7,472 nt of DNA from Lachnospiraceae bacterium (GCA_003535955.1 DPZM01000256.1:1-7472), one strand, 5' to 3'; shown: positions 1 to 6,474, numbered from the stretch's first letter. The notes: generated by a model from the letters alone, not told the origin. Made by a program: numbers and translations.

Positions 1-24
1 CCTGCCTGCCTGCCTGCCTGCCTG
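1..24. repeat. (CCTG)6 tetranucleotide tandem repeat, cut by the window edge
   Basis: Six perfect CCTG units run from the first base and end where the sequence changes to TTAAAT. The array may continue beyond the left edge, so the true copy number is unknown. On the minus strand it reads as CAGG units and falls inside the possible small ORF starting at 49. Because the unit length is not a multiple of three, a gain or loss of one unit would shift that frame. Confidence 0.95.
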
Positions 25-49
25 TTAAATCGTGTCTCACCTTCATCAT
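2..49 (-). CDS. Possible start of a leftward ORF containing CAGG repeats (partial)
   Basis: On the minus strand, an ATG at 49-47 (followed by a second ATG) opens a frame with no stop before the window edge. The visible peptide is MMKVRHDLTGRQAGRQ, whose tail is the Gln-Ala-Gly-Arg cycle encoded by the tandem CAGG units. An AAAGG Shine-Dalgarno-like sequence ends 8 nt before the ATG (around 58-62), and a plausible promoter lies at 137-165. Only 16 codons are visible and no family can be recognised. It may be a real gene whose frame depends on repeat number, or just an open stretch created by a simple repeat. The start signals are what raise it above background. Confidence 0.3.
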   Translation of the reverse strand, partial: MMKVRHDLTGRQAGRQ

Positions 50-136
50 TATGTCAACCTTTTTTTCAGAATTTTTATTTCCAAAAAGTTATTTTTGCGC
101 GCACCGGTGACAGTGTGTACAAAAAGATATACCATA

Positions 137-165
137 ATGATAATTTTTTCGGGTTTTTGTTACAA
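137..165 (-). promoter_or_regulatory. Candidate leftward promoter for the repeat-containing ORF
   Basis: On the minus strand a -35-like TTGTAA (165-160, 4 of 6 matches to TTGACA) is separated by exactly 17 bp from a -10-like TATCAT (142-137, 5 of 6 matches to TATAAT). It would start transcription near 130 and give a leader of about 80 nt before the ATG at 49. The surrounding DNA is AT-rich, so chance matches are fairly likely. Confidence 0.35.
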
Positions 166-235
166 TATATGCTTTCAGAACGTGAGCAGGATATGTGTTA
201 AATTTTTATAAACTATGTGTTTTGAAATGTCTTAA

Positions 236-1033
236 CTACCACAGGTTTTTTATTACATCTCCTTTTAGATAGAGATTCCCTTTTACATCTTCCTTAACCG
301 GCATCAGATATCCCTGCCTGACCATATATGAGAGATTTTGCCTTGAACAATCAAGAAGTTCACAGGCCCTCGTGGTATCTGCGAAGCCATTCCTTACAAA
401 GCCGATCAGTTCCGATCCCGTGAGCGAGACCCTGTCTCCTTCTTTATATAAGGTTTCAGCCTGAATATCGATGGAATTATTGAAGGTTATGAAATATCCT
501 CCCGCTCCCACCTTACAGGATTCAAATAATGAAGCATTATTAATGATCTTATCAACATCCTTTATCCCGGCAAGCCTGCTCATATCGATCCTGCTTACCG
601 TATCATCGGCAAAAATACACAGCAGCTTCCGGCCTGCCAGAATGCAGCACTCGGTAACATTATGCTCCTGCCGGCTTCGCACATATTCCGGAAGCTTAGC
701 AACCGGTTTCACACAGAGGCTGTCCTGGGAGCATCTCCCCTCGGACAATTCCAGGAACTTCATCTCATCATATTCCTTCAGATGATGATTCCTAAGGATC
801 ATGTCGATGTTCTGTCGTGAAGGCGGTATAATACGGCTCCGTACCCAGGCCAGGCTGTCACTGCGTGGAATGGTAAATACCCCCTTTTTTACATAAGGCG
901 CAAAGAAAAAAGGGGCTGTCCATTCGTCTGAGCCTTCAGTCAGTTCCACAATAAAGCAGTGACTCTTCTCATAGTACAGGAGAATGCCGACTCCTCTGTT
1001 ATCATACTCATCCCTTATTTCCAAGATCCTCAT
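236..1033 (-). CDS. DUF2442-like protein with C-terminal helix-turn-helix, partner of the HipA-like kinase
   Basis: This 265-residue protein of unknown function reads as three parts. Residues 1-115 are an unrecognised N-terminal region with a distinctive stretch around 62-104 (WVRSRIIPPSRQNI, then EYDE and GRCSQD). Residues about 127-198 resemble DUF2442: hydrophobic strands, then an FITFNNSIDIQAETLYKEG-type ending close to the family's typical NG-D-D-LY pattern. Residues about 218-260 look like a helix-turn-helix of MerR/excisionase type (TTRACELLDCSRQNLSYMVRQG) followed by a short wing-like segment. The ATG at 1033 lies 26 bp inside the end of the upstream kinase gene, with AAAAGG about 10 nt before it, so the two are probably cotranscribed and translationally coupled. 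No membrane segment or signal peptide is seen. By analogy with HipB it may be a DNA-binding antitoxin or autoregulator, but that is inference: it is not an XRE protein and it follows the kinase rather than preceding it. Confidence 0.8.
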   Translation of the reverse strand: MRILEIRDEYDNRGVGILLYYEKSHCFIVELTEGSDEWTAPFFFAPYVKKGVFTIPRSDSLAWVRSRIIPPSRQNIDMILRNHHLKEYDEMKFLELSEGRCSQDSLCVKPVAKLPEYVRSRQEHNVTECCILAGRKLLCIFADDTVSRIDMSRLAGIKDVDKIINNASLFESCKVGAGGYFITFNNSIDIQAETLYKEGDRVSLTGSELIGFVRNGFADTTRACELLDCSRQNLSYMVRQGYLMPVKEDVKGNLYLKGDVIKNLW

Positions 1034-1823
1034 ATACGCTATACCTTTTATATATCATTTCCCATATACGTTCCTTAAGAGTTACCGATATCACCCCGTC
1101 AAGGCCGGCAAACAGGAACTCCCTATCCGATTCCTTAAGCCGATTAGGAAATACATGCCCTTTATCTCTTATCAGTGACAGATTCTCAAAACAGGAATTC
1201 GTACCTATAAAGTTCTGACACCTTCTGTCCTCCATGATGTCAAACTTCCGTACTTCTTCATCTGTACTGCATGAATACATAAGTGACAGGCCATGGTCAA
1301 AAAGCGGCGCAATCCTGATCGTATGTGTTCTTGGATTTCTGAGCACCTCAATATTGGCTCCGTGTCTGTCCCTGTTAAGAATGATATAATCAACTGCGAT
1401 CATCCTCTCTACATATTCACCAAAACCCTGACGCAAACAAAATTCATATCTTGATTCTCCATCAATACAATTCAGCCTGTAATAGTCATCCAAAGCGATC
1501 TTGCTCTCACCACGCTGTTTAAAATCACCCGATGAGCACAGATAGGTGTTGTATGTTCTGCCTTCTATCTCAATATCAGCGTTGATAAGGTCATATTCCA
1601 GGTGTTCCACGCCCAGAACCGTTAATAGTCTGTCTGCTATGATCTCATTTATACACTCATGGCCGGTCACACCTTTCTCAATATCAAAATTGGACAGTTT
1701 ATAGTATCTCTTCTCTCCGTTTAATTCGGAAGATGACTTTAAAAACGTCCCGGCTGTACCGGAGGAACTTCTTATATGCGACCATTTCAGATATGTAAGA
1801 TCCTGCTTTTCTCTTATCAGCAT
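1008..1823 (-). CDS. Minimal HipA/CtkA-like protein kinase
   Basis: This 271-residue cytoplasmic protein carries the HipA-like kinase fold without the N-terminal subdomain of full-length HipA (about 440 residues). Visible motifs in order: a Ser/Gly-rich loop SSSGTAGTFLK (19-29), probably part of the nucleotide pocket; K42 in YYKLSN, the likely ATP-contacting lysine; GHECINE (54-60); a catalytic-loop motif DRHGAN with D152 and N157, matching the D-x-H-x-x-N pattern of HipA; and the metal-binding motif APLFDHG with D176. All the expected active-site residues are present, so the enzyme should be functional. HipA itself phosphorylates glutamyl-tRNA synthetase and causes growth arrest; the target here cannot be told from sequence. 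The gene has a strong promoter just upstream. The ATG at 1823 has only a weak ribosome binding site (GAAAGCGGG). It overlaps the following DUF2442/HTH gene by 26 bp. It could be a toxin, a phosphorylation-based regulator or a defence effector. Confidence 0.85.
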   Translation of the reverse strand: MLIREKQDLTYLKWSHIRSSSGTAGTFLKSSSELNGEKRYYKLSNFDIEKGVTGHECINEIIADRLLTVLGVEHLEYDLINADIEIEGRTYNTYLCSSGDFKQRGESKIALDDYYRLNCIDGESRYEFCLRQGFGEYVERMIAVDYIILNRDRHGANIEVLRNPRTHTIRIAPLFDHGLSLMYSCSTDEEVRKFDIMEDRRCQNFIGTNSCFENLSLIRDKGHVFPNRLKESDREFLFAGLDGVISVTLKERIWEMIYKRYSVYEDLGNKG

Positions 1824-1846
1824 ATATCGAACCCGCTTTCAACTAA

Positions 1847-1864
1847 ATTTGACGAGCGTCAAAT
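1847..1864. promoter_or_regulatory. Operator-like palindrome, left copy
   Basis: ATTTGACG-AG-CGTCAAAT is an 18-bp inverted repeat, perfect except for the two central bases. It covers the -35 box of the rightward promoter and lies just downstream of the predicted leftward transcription start. Its 14-bp core (1849-1862) is the exact reverse complement of the right copy. Size and symmetry fit an operator for a dimeric XRE-type or similar helix-turn-helix regulator. Confidence 0.8.
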
Positions 1865-1877
1865 ACTTCAATACAAT
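1849..1877 (+). promoter_or_regulatory. Rightward promoter facing the leftward one
   Basis: On the plus strand a -35 TTGACG (1849-1854, 5 of 6) is followed after exactly 17 bp by TACAAT (1872-1877, 5 of 6 matches to TATAAT). Its -10 overlaps the opposing -10 at 1876-1877. A transcript would start near 1884, run through the right palindrome and reach the XRE-receiver gene after a leader of about 180 nt. Because the two polymerase footprints coincide, only one promoter should be occupied at a time. Confidence 0.6.
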
Positions 1878-1904
1878 TATATAACTATATTTGACGCTCG
1901 TCAA
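1876..1904 (-). promoter_or_regulatory. Strong leftward promoter for the HipA-like operon
   Basis: On the minus strand a -35 TTGACG (1904-1899, 5 of 6) is followed after exactly 17 bp by a perfect -10 TATAAT (1881-1876). Transcription should start near 1869, giving a leader of about 45 nt to the kinase ATG at 1823. The right palindrome covers the -35 box and the left palindrome lies at about +7 to +20, so a regulator bound at either site would be expected to repress. Confidence 0.85.
1889..1904. promoter_or_regulatory. Operator-like palindrome, right copy
   Basis: The core TTGACG-CT-CGTCAA (1891-1904) is a 14-bp inverted repeat. It is identical to the left copy apart from its central dinucleotide, which is inverted. 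The centres of the two copies are 42 bp apart, about four helical turns, so bound dimers would sit on the same face of the DNA. This copy contains the -35 box of the leftward promoter. Confidence 0.8.
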
Positions 1905-1985
1905 TCAAGGATAGTAATTTTGGCCGGCTCTTCTCTTACCTGATCATTATATAAAGATATCCAAAATCTGCTCACAGATTGAAAG

Positions 1986-2014
1986 CTGTCAAAGTCCCTA
2001 TTTAGATGTATTAT
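1986..2014 (+). promoter_or_regulatory. Alternative, weaker promoter for the two-component operon
   Basis: CTGTCA (1986-1991, 4 of 6) and TATTAT (2009-2014, 5 of 6) are separated by 17 bp and would give a leader of about 40 nt. The -35 is poor, so this is only a candidate beside the rightward promoter at 1849-1877. Confidence 0.3.
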
Positions 2015-2050
2015 ATTGAAAGGTATGCAATTCTATACAATGATTTCAAT

Positions 2051-2057
2051 GGGGGAG
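2051..2057 (+). promoter_or_regulatory. Ribosome binding site deciding the start of the XRE-receiver gene
   Basis: GGGGGAG ends 5 nt before the ATG at 2063. An in-frame ATG at 2006 has no such sequence, and the helix-turn-helix begins a few residues after 2063, so the later start is preferred. Confidence 0.75.
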
Positions 2058-2062
2058 TTATA

Positions 2063-2668
2063 ATGTCGCAATTAAATGATTTTGGCACAAGGCTTAAGAA
2101 GCTGCGCACAGGCAAAGGTCTTACACAAAGACAGCTTGCGGATCTTATGTATATTTCCAACAGCACGATCGCGAATTGGGAGACAGGAACCCGTATGCCC
2201 GATATCAACATGCTGACCCGTCTGGCAAGGTGTCTTAATGTTGATATATACACACTTATTGATAACACTACTTACCGTGGTAGCAGCGAGGCCTTCCGTA
2301 TCATCATAGTTGAGGATGTACCGGTGGTTCTGCGGGGAAGCATCCGTATGCTTGAAGATGAGGTTCCCCGGGCTGAGATCGCAGGCTTTGATAACGGCAG
2401 GGACGCTATTGATTACGCCAAAAACAACAAGGTGTCCGTGGCCTTCCTTGACATTGAGCTTCCCGGTGAAAACGGTATGGAGCTGGGGCGCACCCTAACG
2501 GCCATAAATCATAAAACCAATATCATCTACCTGACAAGCCATACCGAATACCTTGAAGAAGCGGCCTACGATCACTGCAGCGGCTATATCATTAAGCCCC
2601 TGACAAGAGAACGCATACATCATGAACTTGGTAACTTAAGATACCCGGTCGGAGGCTTTAACATATGA
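2063..2668 (+). CDS. Response regulator with N-terminal XRE helix-turn-helix and C-terminal receiver domain
   Basis: This is a 201-residue cytoplasmic protein. Residues 7-62 form an XRE/Cro-type DNA-binding domain (TRLKKLRTGKGLTQRQLADL, then the recognition-helix region SNSTIANWETG). Residues about 78-195 form a CheY-like receiver with all key residues: acidic pair E84/D85, phosphoacceptor D130 in FLDIELPG, T158 in YLTSH, and K178 in IIKPLT. No further output domain follows, so the XRE domain must be the output. This order is unusual: partners of LytS-type kinases normally carry a C-terminal LytTR domain. The stop overlaps the kinase start (ATGA, 2665-2668), indicating translational coupling. 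Phosphorylation by that kinase probably changes dimerisation or DNA binding. The palindromes upstream fit an XRE dimer, which suggests autoregulation and control of the divergent HipA-like operon; that is inference. Confidence 0.9.
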   Translation: MSQLNDFGTRLKKLRTGKGLTQRQLADLMYISNSTIANWETGTRMPDINMLTRLARCLNVDIYTLIDNTTYRGSSEAFRIIIVEDVPVVLRGSIRMLEDEVPRAEIAGFDNGRDAIDYAKNNKVSVAFLDIELPGENGMELGRTLTAINHKTNIIYLTSHTEYLEEAAYDHCSGYIIKPLTRERIHHELGNLRYPVGGFNI

Positions 2669-4407
2669 AGAAATTCTTCAACAAAAACAGGATCATGGGA
2701 ATTGTCATCCTTATCCTGTTTCTGCTAAGCGCATTTACGGTCGTATACATTCACATAAATCCCGGATATGTGCACATGTTTCCCGCCGGCAACTCTTTCA
2801 TGATACTTGAACCGGAATCCGTAGAAGAAAGGGTTATAGATGGTTATACCGGCGTGCAGCGTATCTATACCGTTACCCTTCCTAAGTCAGTTTACCCCGG
2901 AACTCAGATAAGGTTTTATTTAAGGCACACTTACGCAACCTTTTACCTTGATAACAGCTCCAGGGCAGACGCTCCTGCCGAGTATAATACATATCATGTC
3001 GGTCATACTCCCGGTCATTACTGGATGTCGATACCCGTTCACCATTCACTTGCAGGCGAGAAGATGCACATTGTCCTCACACCGGTGTATACCTCTGTGA
3101 TGCGCGAGGAACCTGAATTTTACTTTGCAGACAGGGATACCCTGTTAACCGGGATCGTTTTTCCTAAGGATCGCTTTATGTTGGTGCTTAGCATAGTAAC
3201 CTCAGCAGCCGGTGTGTTTCTTATATTGTTCTCCTTAACCCCCGGCTTAAGCGGCGACAGTAGAAGGAATCTCTTCTACATGGGGACAGCCACAATATGC
3301 GCCGGCATATGGAAGCTGTGCAGCCTTCCCGTTTTTTTGCTCATCATTGACTATATGGGTATCCATAAGGAGATCTGGTACCTTGGCACGCTGTGTTATC
3401 TTATGATGCTGGTACTGTCTCTTCGTCTTCAGATATCCTTAAGGTCAGATAAAGGCAATCATGTAACCAGGCTATGTTTCTACATATCCGCGATCACTGC
3501 AATACTTTTGGTTATTTTACAATTGGCTGATTGTATTGAACTCCATTCGGTGCTTGTATGGTACGGGATCAGCATGGCCGTTCTTCACCTGATATCACTT
3601 TTCGGCAAGAAGCCGACCCTGCATGAGATCCTGTGGCTTCTTCCCTTCTTCATCACTCTGGGGCTTGATTTTATGATATGTCTTATAAAAGGGTCTTTAA
3701 GAGGTGCTCCCTTCTTCCTTCTGTGGATGCTCATTAATCTCTTTATCAGGGGCTTCGGTTTCATAAGGGATGATATAGAACAGGAACGCCAGCTTCGATT
3801 TAAGGAGGTCGAACTTAAGGAATCAAGGATACGTGCCATGATGAGTGAGATACGGCCCCACTTCATCCACAACACGCTTACTTCCATATATATGTTATGT
3901 ATGGAGGATCCGGGGCGCGCGCAGGAGGTGGTGGGTGATTTCGCCACATATCTGCAGGCTAACTTCTCAGCCATTTCGGCAACAGAACTTACAAGCTTCA
4001 ATAAGGAGCTGGAACACACCAGGGCCTACATTGCCGTGGAATCAATACTATATGAGGGTAAGCTTACCATTGAATATGATATTAAACATACCGCCTTCAG
4101 GCTTCCGCCCCTTACCCTGCAGCCCATAGTCGAGAATGCCATCAAGTATACTGTCGGCACGGGACGTCCCAAGGCACACATAATCATCCATACATATTCC
4201 GATCAGGGGAACAGCATTATCATGATCGAGGATGACGGAGAAGGCTACCGACCTGCCTCTTCCGCTTCCGGAAATGATGACGAAGTCCATGTCGGTATAC
4301 ACAATGTTAAGGAGCGTCTTGAGATGATGTGTCTTGGCAGGCTTGAAATACTGCCGCGAACCGGCGGCGGAACCTTAGTAAGGATCCTTATACCCGGTCA
4401 GGAATGA
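2665..4407 (+). CDS. LytS-family multi-pass membrane sensor histidine kinase
   Basis: This 580-residue protein has a membrane anchor at residues 10-31, an extracellular region of about 135 residues (32-168) with strand-rich character, and about seven hydrophobic spans between 170 and 365. The layout resembles 7TMR-DISM receptors. A short charged coiled-coil-like linker (369-395) leads to a His_kinase domain of the LytS/YehU type. The phosphoacceptor is H399 in RPHFIHNTL, where the family usually reads PHFLFNTL. The ATPase part follows: N-box PIVENAIKYT (N491), G1 box DDGEGY (523-528), GIHNVKERL (544-552) and a Gly-rich TGGGT (566-570). The motifs are complete, so it should be active. The ligand is unknown. 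It overlaps the response regulator gene by 4 bp, so the two are a cognate pair. The gene ends 37 bp from the convergent modC. Confidence 0.9.
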   Translation: MKKFFNKNRIMGIVILILFLLSAFTVVYIHINPGYVHMFPAGNSFMILEPESVEERVIDGYTGVQRIYTVTLPKSVYPGTQIRFYLRHTYATFYLDNSSRADAPAEYNTYHVGHTPGHYWMSIPVHHSLAGEKMHIVLTPVYTSVMREEPEFYFADRDTLLTGIVFPKDRFMLVLSIVTSAAGVFLILFSLTPGLSGDSRRNLFYMGTATICAGIWKLCSLPVFLLIIDYMGIHKEIWYLGTLCYLMMLVLSLRLQISLRSDKGNHVTRLCFYISAITAILLVILQLADCIELHSVLVWYGISMAVLHLISLFGKKPTLHEILWLLPFFITLGLDFMICLIKGSLRGAPFFLLWMLINLFIRGFGFIRDDIEQERQLRFKEVELKESRIRAMMSEIRPHFIHNTLTSIYMLCMEDPGRAQEVVGDFATYLQANFSAISATELTSFNKELEHTRAYIAVESILYEGKLTIEYDIKHTAFRLPPLTLQPIVENAIKYTVGTGRPKAHIIIHTYSDQGNSIIMIEDDGEGYRPASSASGNDDEVHVGIHNVKERLEMMCLGRLEILPRTGGGTLVRILIPGQE

Positions 4408-4444
4408 GTATGCCGGGGCAGGCTCCTTGCCTCTGATGCATGGA

Positions 4445-5530
4445 TCACGTTTTCAACAGGATGATCCTGTCAGGTTCCACGCTGATGCTTTCGGTTATCA
4501 GGCCCGCGTCAAATATATCGTAAAGGTTACGTTCAATCTTCCACCACAGTCCGTTCTCAAGGATAACATACCATTCAAAGGGAAGCCTTGATACGCTCAC
4601 ATTGCCGCAGGGGATTGCGTTCACGCCTTCTGTACCCGGTATAAAGTCATGCGCCCTTATCCCGATATGGGTTATATCATCTGTGACCTTACCATCCGTG
4701 ATAAGCTCAATCCCCTTCCAGTCAAGGGCCTTAACCCTGTGGTCTGTAAGCTTCTCTATCCTGCTTATGTTCTTACAGCCCGTAAGCCGTGCCGATGCCA
4801 CAGATGACGGATGCTTAAAGAGTTCATCCGTATCACCCTGAGCTATCACTCTCCCATTATGAAGAAGTACCAGATAGTCGCACATCTGATAAACCTCATC
4901 CCTGTCATGGCTCACCAAAATGACCCTTTTATCGTACATATCAAGAGTGCGGATAAGTTCAAGCCTTAAGCCTTCCCTTAAATGGGCATCCATAGCGGAA
5001 AAGGGTTCATCCAGCAGGAGGAGGTCAGGGTCTGTTGCCAGCATTCTTACAAGGGCTGTTCTCTGCTTCTGTCCCCCCGACAATTCATGAGGCATGTGAT
5101 CTTTTACTTCCCAAAGACCGTATTTTTTCAGGAGTTCTTCCGTTCCTGCATAAGGCTTCTTCCCTGCTCCGTGAAGTCCGGCTTCAATATTTGCCTTGAC
5201 ACTCATGTTGGGGAATAGGGCATAATCCTGAAAGAGATATCCCACCTTACGCTTACCGGCTTTAACATCTATACCGGCAGAAGAGTCATACAGGACCCTT
5301 CCATCCAAAAGGATCCTGCCTTCATCGGGCTTAATTAGTCCCGCGATCATCTTTAATGTCAGGCTCTTACCCGACCCCGAAGCCCCCAATATCCCTATTC
5401 TTTTACTTGCCGTTTCCAGTGAAACATCAAGGCTGAAATCGTCATATTTTTTCTTAACCTTAAGAAGACAGGGGGACGGTTCTTTTGTCTTCATCATGTA
5501 CCGCAAGGTCGGTTCATTTGCTTTATTCAT
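4445..5530 (-). CDS. modC: Molybdate-type ABC transporter ATP-binding protein
   Basis: This 361-residue ATPase powers an importer at the inner face of the membrane. Motifs: Walker A GASGSGKS (49-56), Q-loop Q101, signature LSGGQ (150-154), Walker B with LLLLDEP (170-176) and switch histidine H208. Residues about 245-361 form a C-terminal TOBE-like regulatory region with the GIRAHDF motif (290-296) common in molybdate/sulfate importers. Molybdate is favoured because the gene is next to a molybdopterin enzyme; sulfate or tungstate remain possible. No modA or modB is seen nearby. The ATG at 5530 is 1 nt after the hslO stop, with AAGGAAG about 10 nt upstream. This start gives a roughly 20-residue extension before the first strand of the ATPase domain; the methionines at 12 and 13 lack a good ribosome binding site. 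It probably belongs to the fdhA-hslO operon. Confidence 0.85.
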   Translation of the reverse strand: MNKANEPTLRYMMKTKEPSPCLLKVKKKYDDFSLDVSLETASKRIGILGASGSGKSLTLKMIAGLIKPDEGRILLDGRVLYDSSAGIDVKAGKRKVGYLFQDYALFPNMSVKANIEAGLHGAGKKPYAGTEELLKKYGLWEVKDHMPHELSGGQKQRTALVRMLATDPDLLLLDEPFSAMDAHLREGLRLELIRTLDMYDKRVILVSHDRDEVYQMCDYLVLLHNGRVIAQGDTDELFKHPSSVASARLTGCKNISRIEKLTDHRVKALDWKGIELITDGKVTDDITHIGIRAHDFIPGTEGVNAIPCGNVSVSRLPFEWYVILENGLWWKIERNLYDIFDAGLITESISVEPDRIILLKT

Positions 5531-5531
5531 A

Positions 5532-6455
5532 TCACAGGAGCTTCCTTATTTCATCAAGTGTGAAATTGTATGCCCTGTTACAGAAGTGGCACTTAAGTTC
5601 TATATCCTTACCATCCTTAATGATACTGTCAAGTTCCTTCTTCCCAAGGCTTATAAGAGCCTTCTCAACCCTTGCCTTATCACAGTTACAATAGAACCTC
5701 GTCGGAAGCGTGTCATTTATCTCAAGATCGAATCCGTCAAGGATATACTCAAGCAATCCTGCAGACGTCCTCCCTTCATCAAGCATGGCAGTCACTGAAG
5801 GTATCTCCTTTAGCCTGTCCTCAAGCCTTGTTATGAGAGAGTCATCAGCAAAGGGCATCAGTTGTATGATGAAGCCTCCCGCCTGCCTTACCGTGTTGTT
5901 CTTCTCCATCAGGACTCCCAGTCCGACAGCTGAAGGCACCTGCTCGGATGTGGCAAAATAATAGGTAAGATCCTCCGCTATCTCCCCTGTCTGTAAGGCC
6001 ACCTGTGATGAATACGGCTCCTTAAGACCCATGTCCTTTATTACACTCAGCACACCTATACCTATGGCACCGCCCACATCAAGCTTACGCTCTTCTCCCT
6101 TTGCAAGCGGATAGAGCCTGGCCGGCAGCATGGCATCGGGTACCATCGCGTAGCCCTTTACATCCACCATCCCTGTCTCTTCGTCCGGAGACCCTGCCGT
6201 TACCGTTATCCCCTTCATGGGACCTGAACCCCTTATCTGAAGGGTGAGCAGGTCATCCTTCCCCTTCATCATGGCTCCCATCATGGCGCCTGCACTGAGC
6301 ATCCGCCCAAGGGCAGCCGTTACCACGGGACTTGTATTATGCGCTTCTCTTGCGTATTCAACCATATCCCTCGCGGAAACAGCGAAGGCCCTTATCTGCC
6401 CGCTTGACGCCGTGGCTCTTATTATTATGTCATTACTGCCTGTTGCTTTATTCAT
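5532..6455 (-). CDS. hslO: Redox-regulated chaperone Hsp33
   Basis: Hsp33 is a cytoplasmic holdase activated by oxidative stress through disulfide formation and zinc release. The 307-residue protein matches the usual length and has the family's N-terminal core (for example LQIRGSGPMKGITVTA, then GYAMVPDAMLP) and the GLKEPYSSQVALQTGEIAEDLTYYF region. The zinc/redox switch at the C-terminus is intact: CxC at C256 and C258, and CxxC at C289 and C292, 30 residues apart. I chose the ATG at 6455 over the TTG at 6458 because the AAAGGGA ribosome binding site lies about 5 nt before the ATG and only 2 nt before the TTG. It starts 19 nt after the fdhA stop and ends 1 nt before modC. Coupling to an oxygen-sensitive formate dehydrogenase would make sense in an anaerobe, but it may be a chance operon neighbour. 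Confidence 0.95.
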   Translation of the reverse strand: MNKATGSNDIIIRATASSGQIRAFAVSARDMVEYAREAHNTSPVVTAALGRMLSAGAMMGAMMKGKDDLLTLQIRGSGPMKGITVTAGSPDEETGMVDVKGYAMVPDAMLPARLYPLAKGEERKLDVGGAIGIGVLSVIKDMGLKEPYSSQVALQTGEIAEDLTYYFATSEQVPSAVGLGVLMEKNNTVRQAGGFIIQLMPFADDSLITRLEDRLKEIPSVTAMLDEGRTSAGLLEYILDGFDLEINDTLPTRFYCNCDKARVEKALISLGKKELDSIIKDGKDIELKCHFCNRAYNFTLDEIRKLL

Positions 6456-6474
6456 CAATATCCCTTTGTTCCCA

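Noticed and set aside
29..57. Leftward promoter using the perfect -35 TTGACA at 57-52
   Set aside because: The best -10 at 17-bp spacing is CACGAT (3 of 6), and the box lies between the ribosome binding site and ATG of the small ORF.
83..109. Terminator-like elements after the DUF2442/HTH gene: AAAAA-GTTA-TTTTT (83-96) and the palindrome CACCGGTG (102-109)
   Set aside because: The first is an AT-only stem, and neither is a GC-rich hairpin followed by a T-run on the minus strand.
46..140. Inverted 8-bp repeat TCATTATG (46-53) and CATAATGA (133-140)
   Set aside because: The arms are short, AT-rich and 79 bp apart. This is readily explained by base composition.
2006..2062. Upstream in-frame ATG that would lengthen the XRE-receiver protein by 19 residues
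   Set aside because: There is no ribosome binding site before 2006, whereas GGGGGAG precedes the ATG at 2063. The extra residues are not part of the XRE domain.
3585..4019. Antisense open frame of 144 codons within the sensor kinase gene, and similar frames opposite the other genes
   Set aside because: They lie opposite well-supported conserved genes, have no recognisable domains and lack convincing start signals.
4408..4444. Possible bidirectional terminator between the convergent kinase and modC genes
   Set aside because: GGCAG and CTTGCC (4417-4431) form only a short stem with a bulge and no T-tract follows on either strand.
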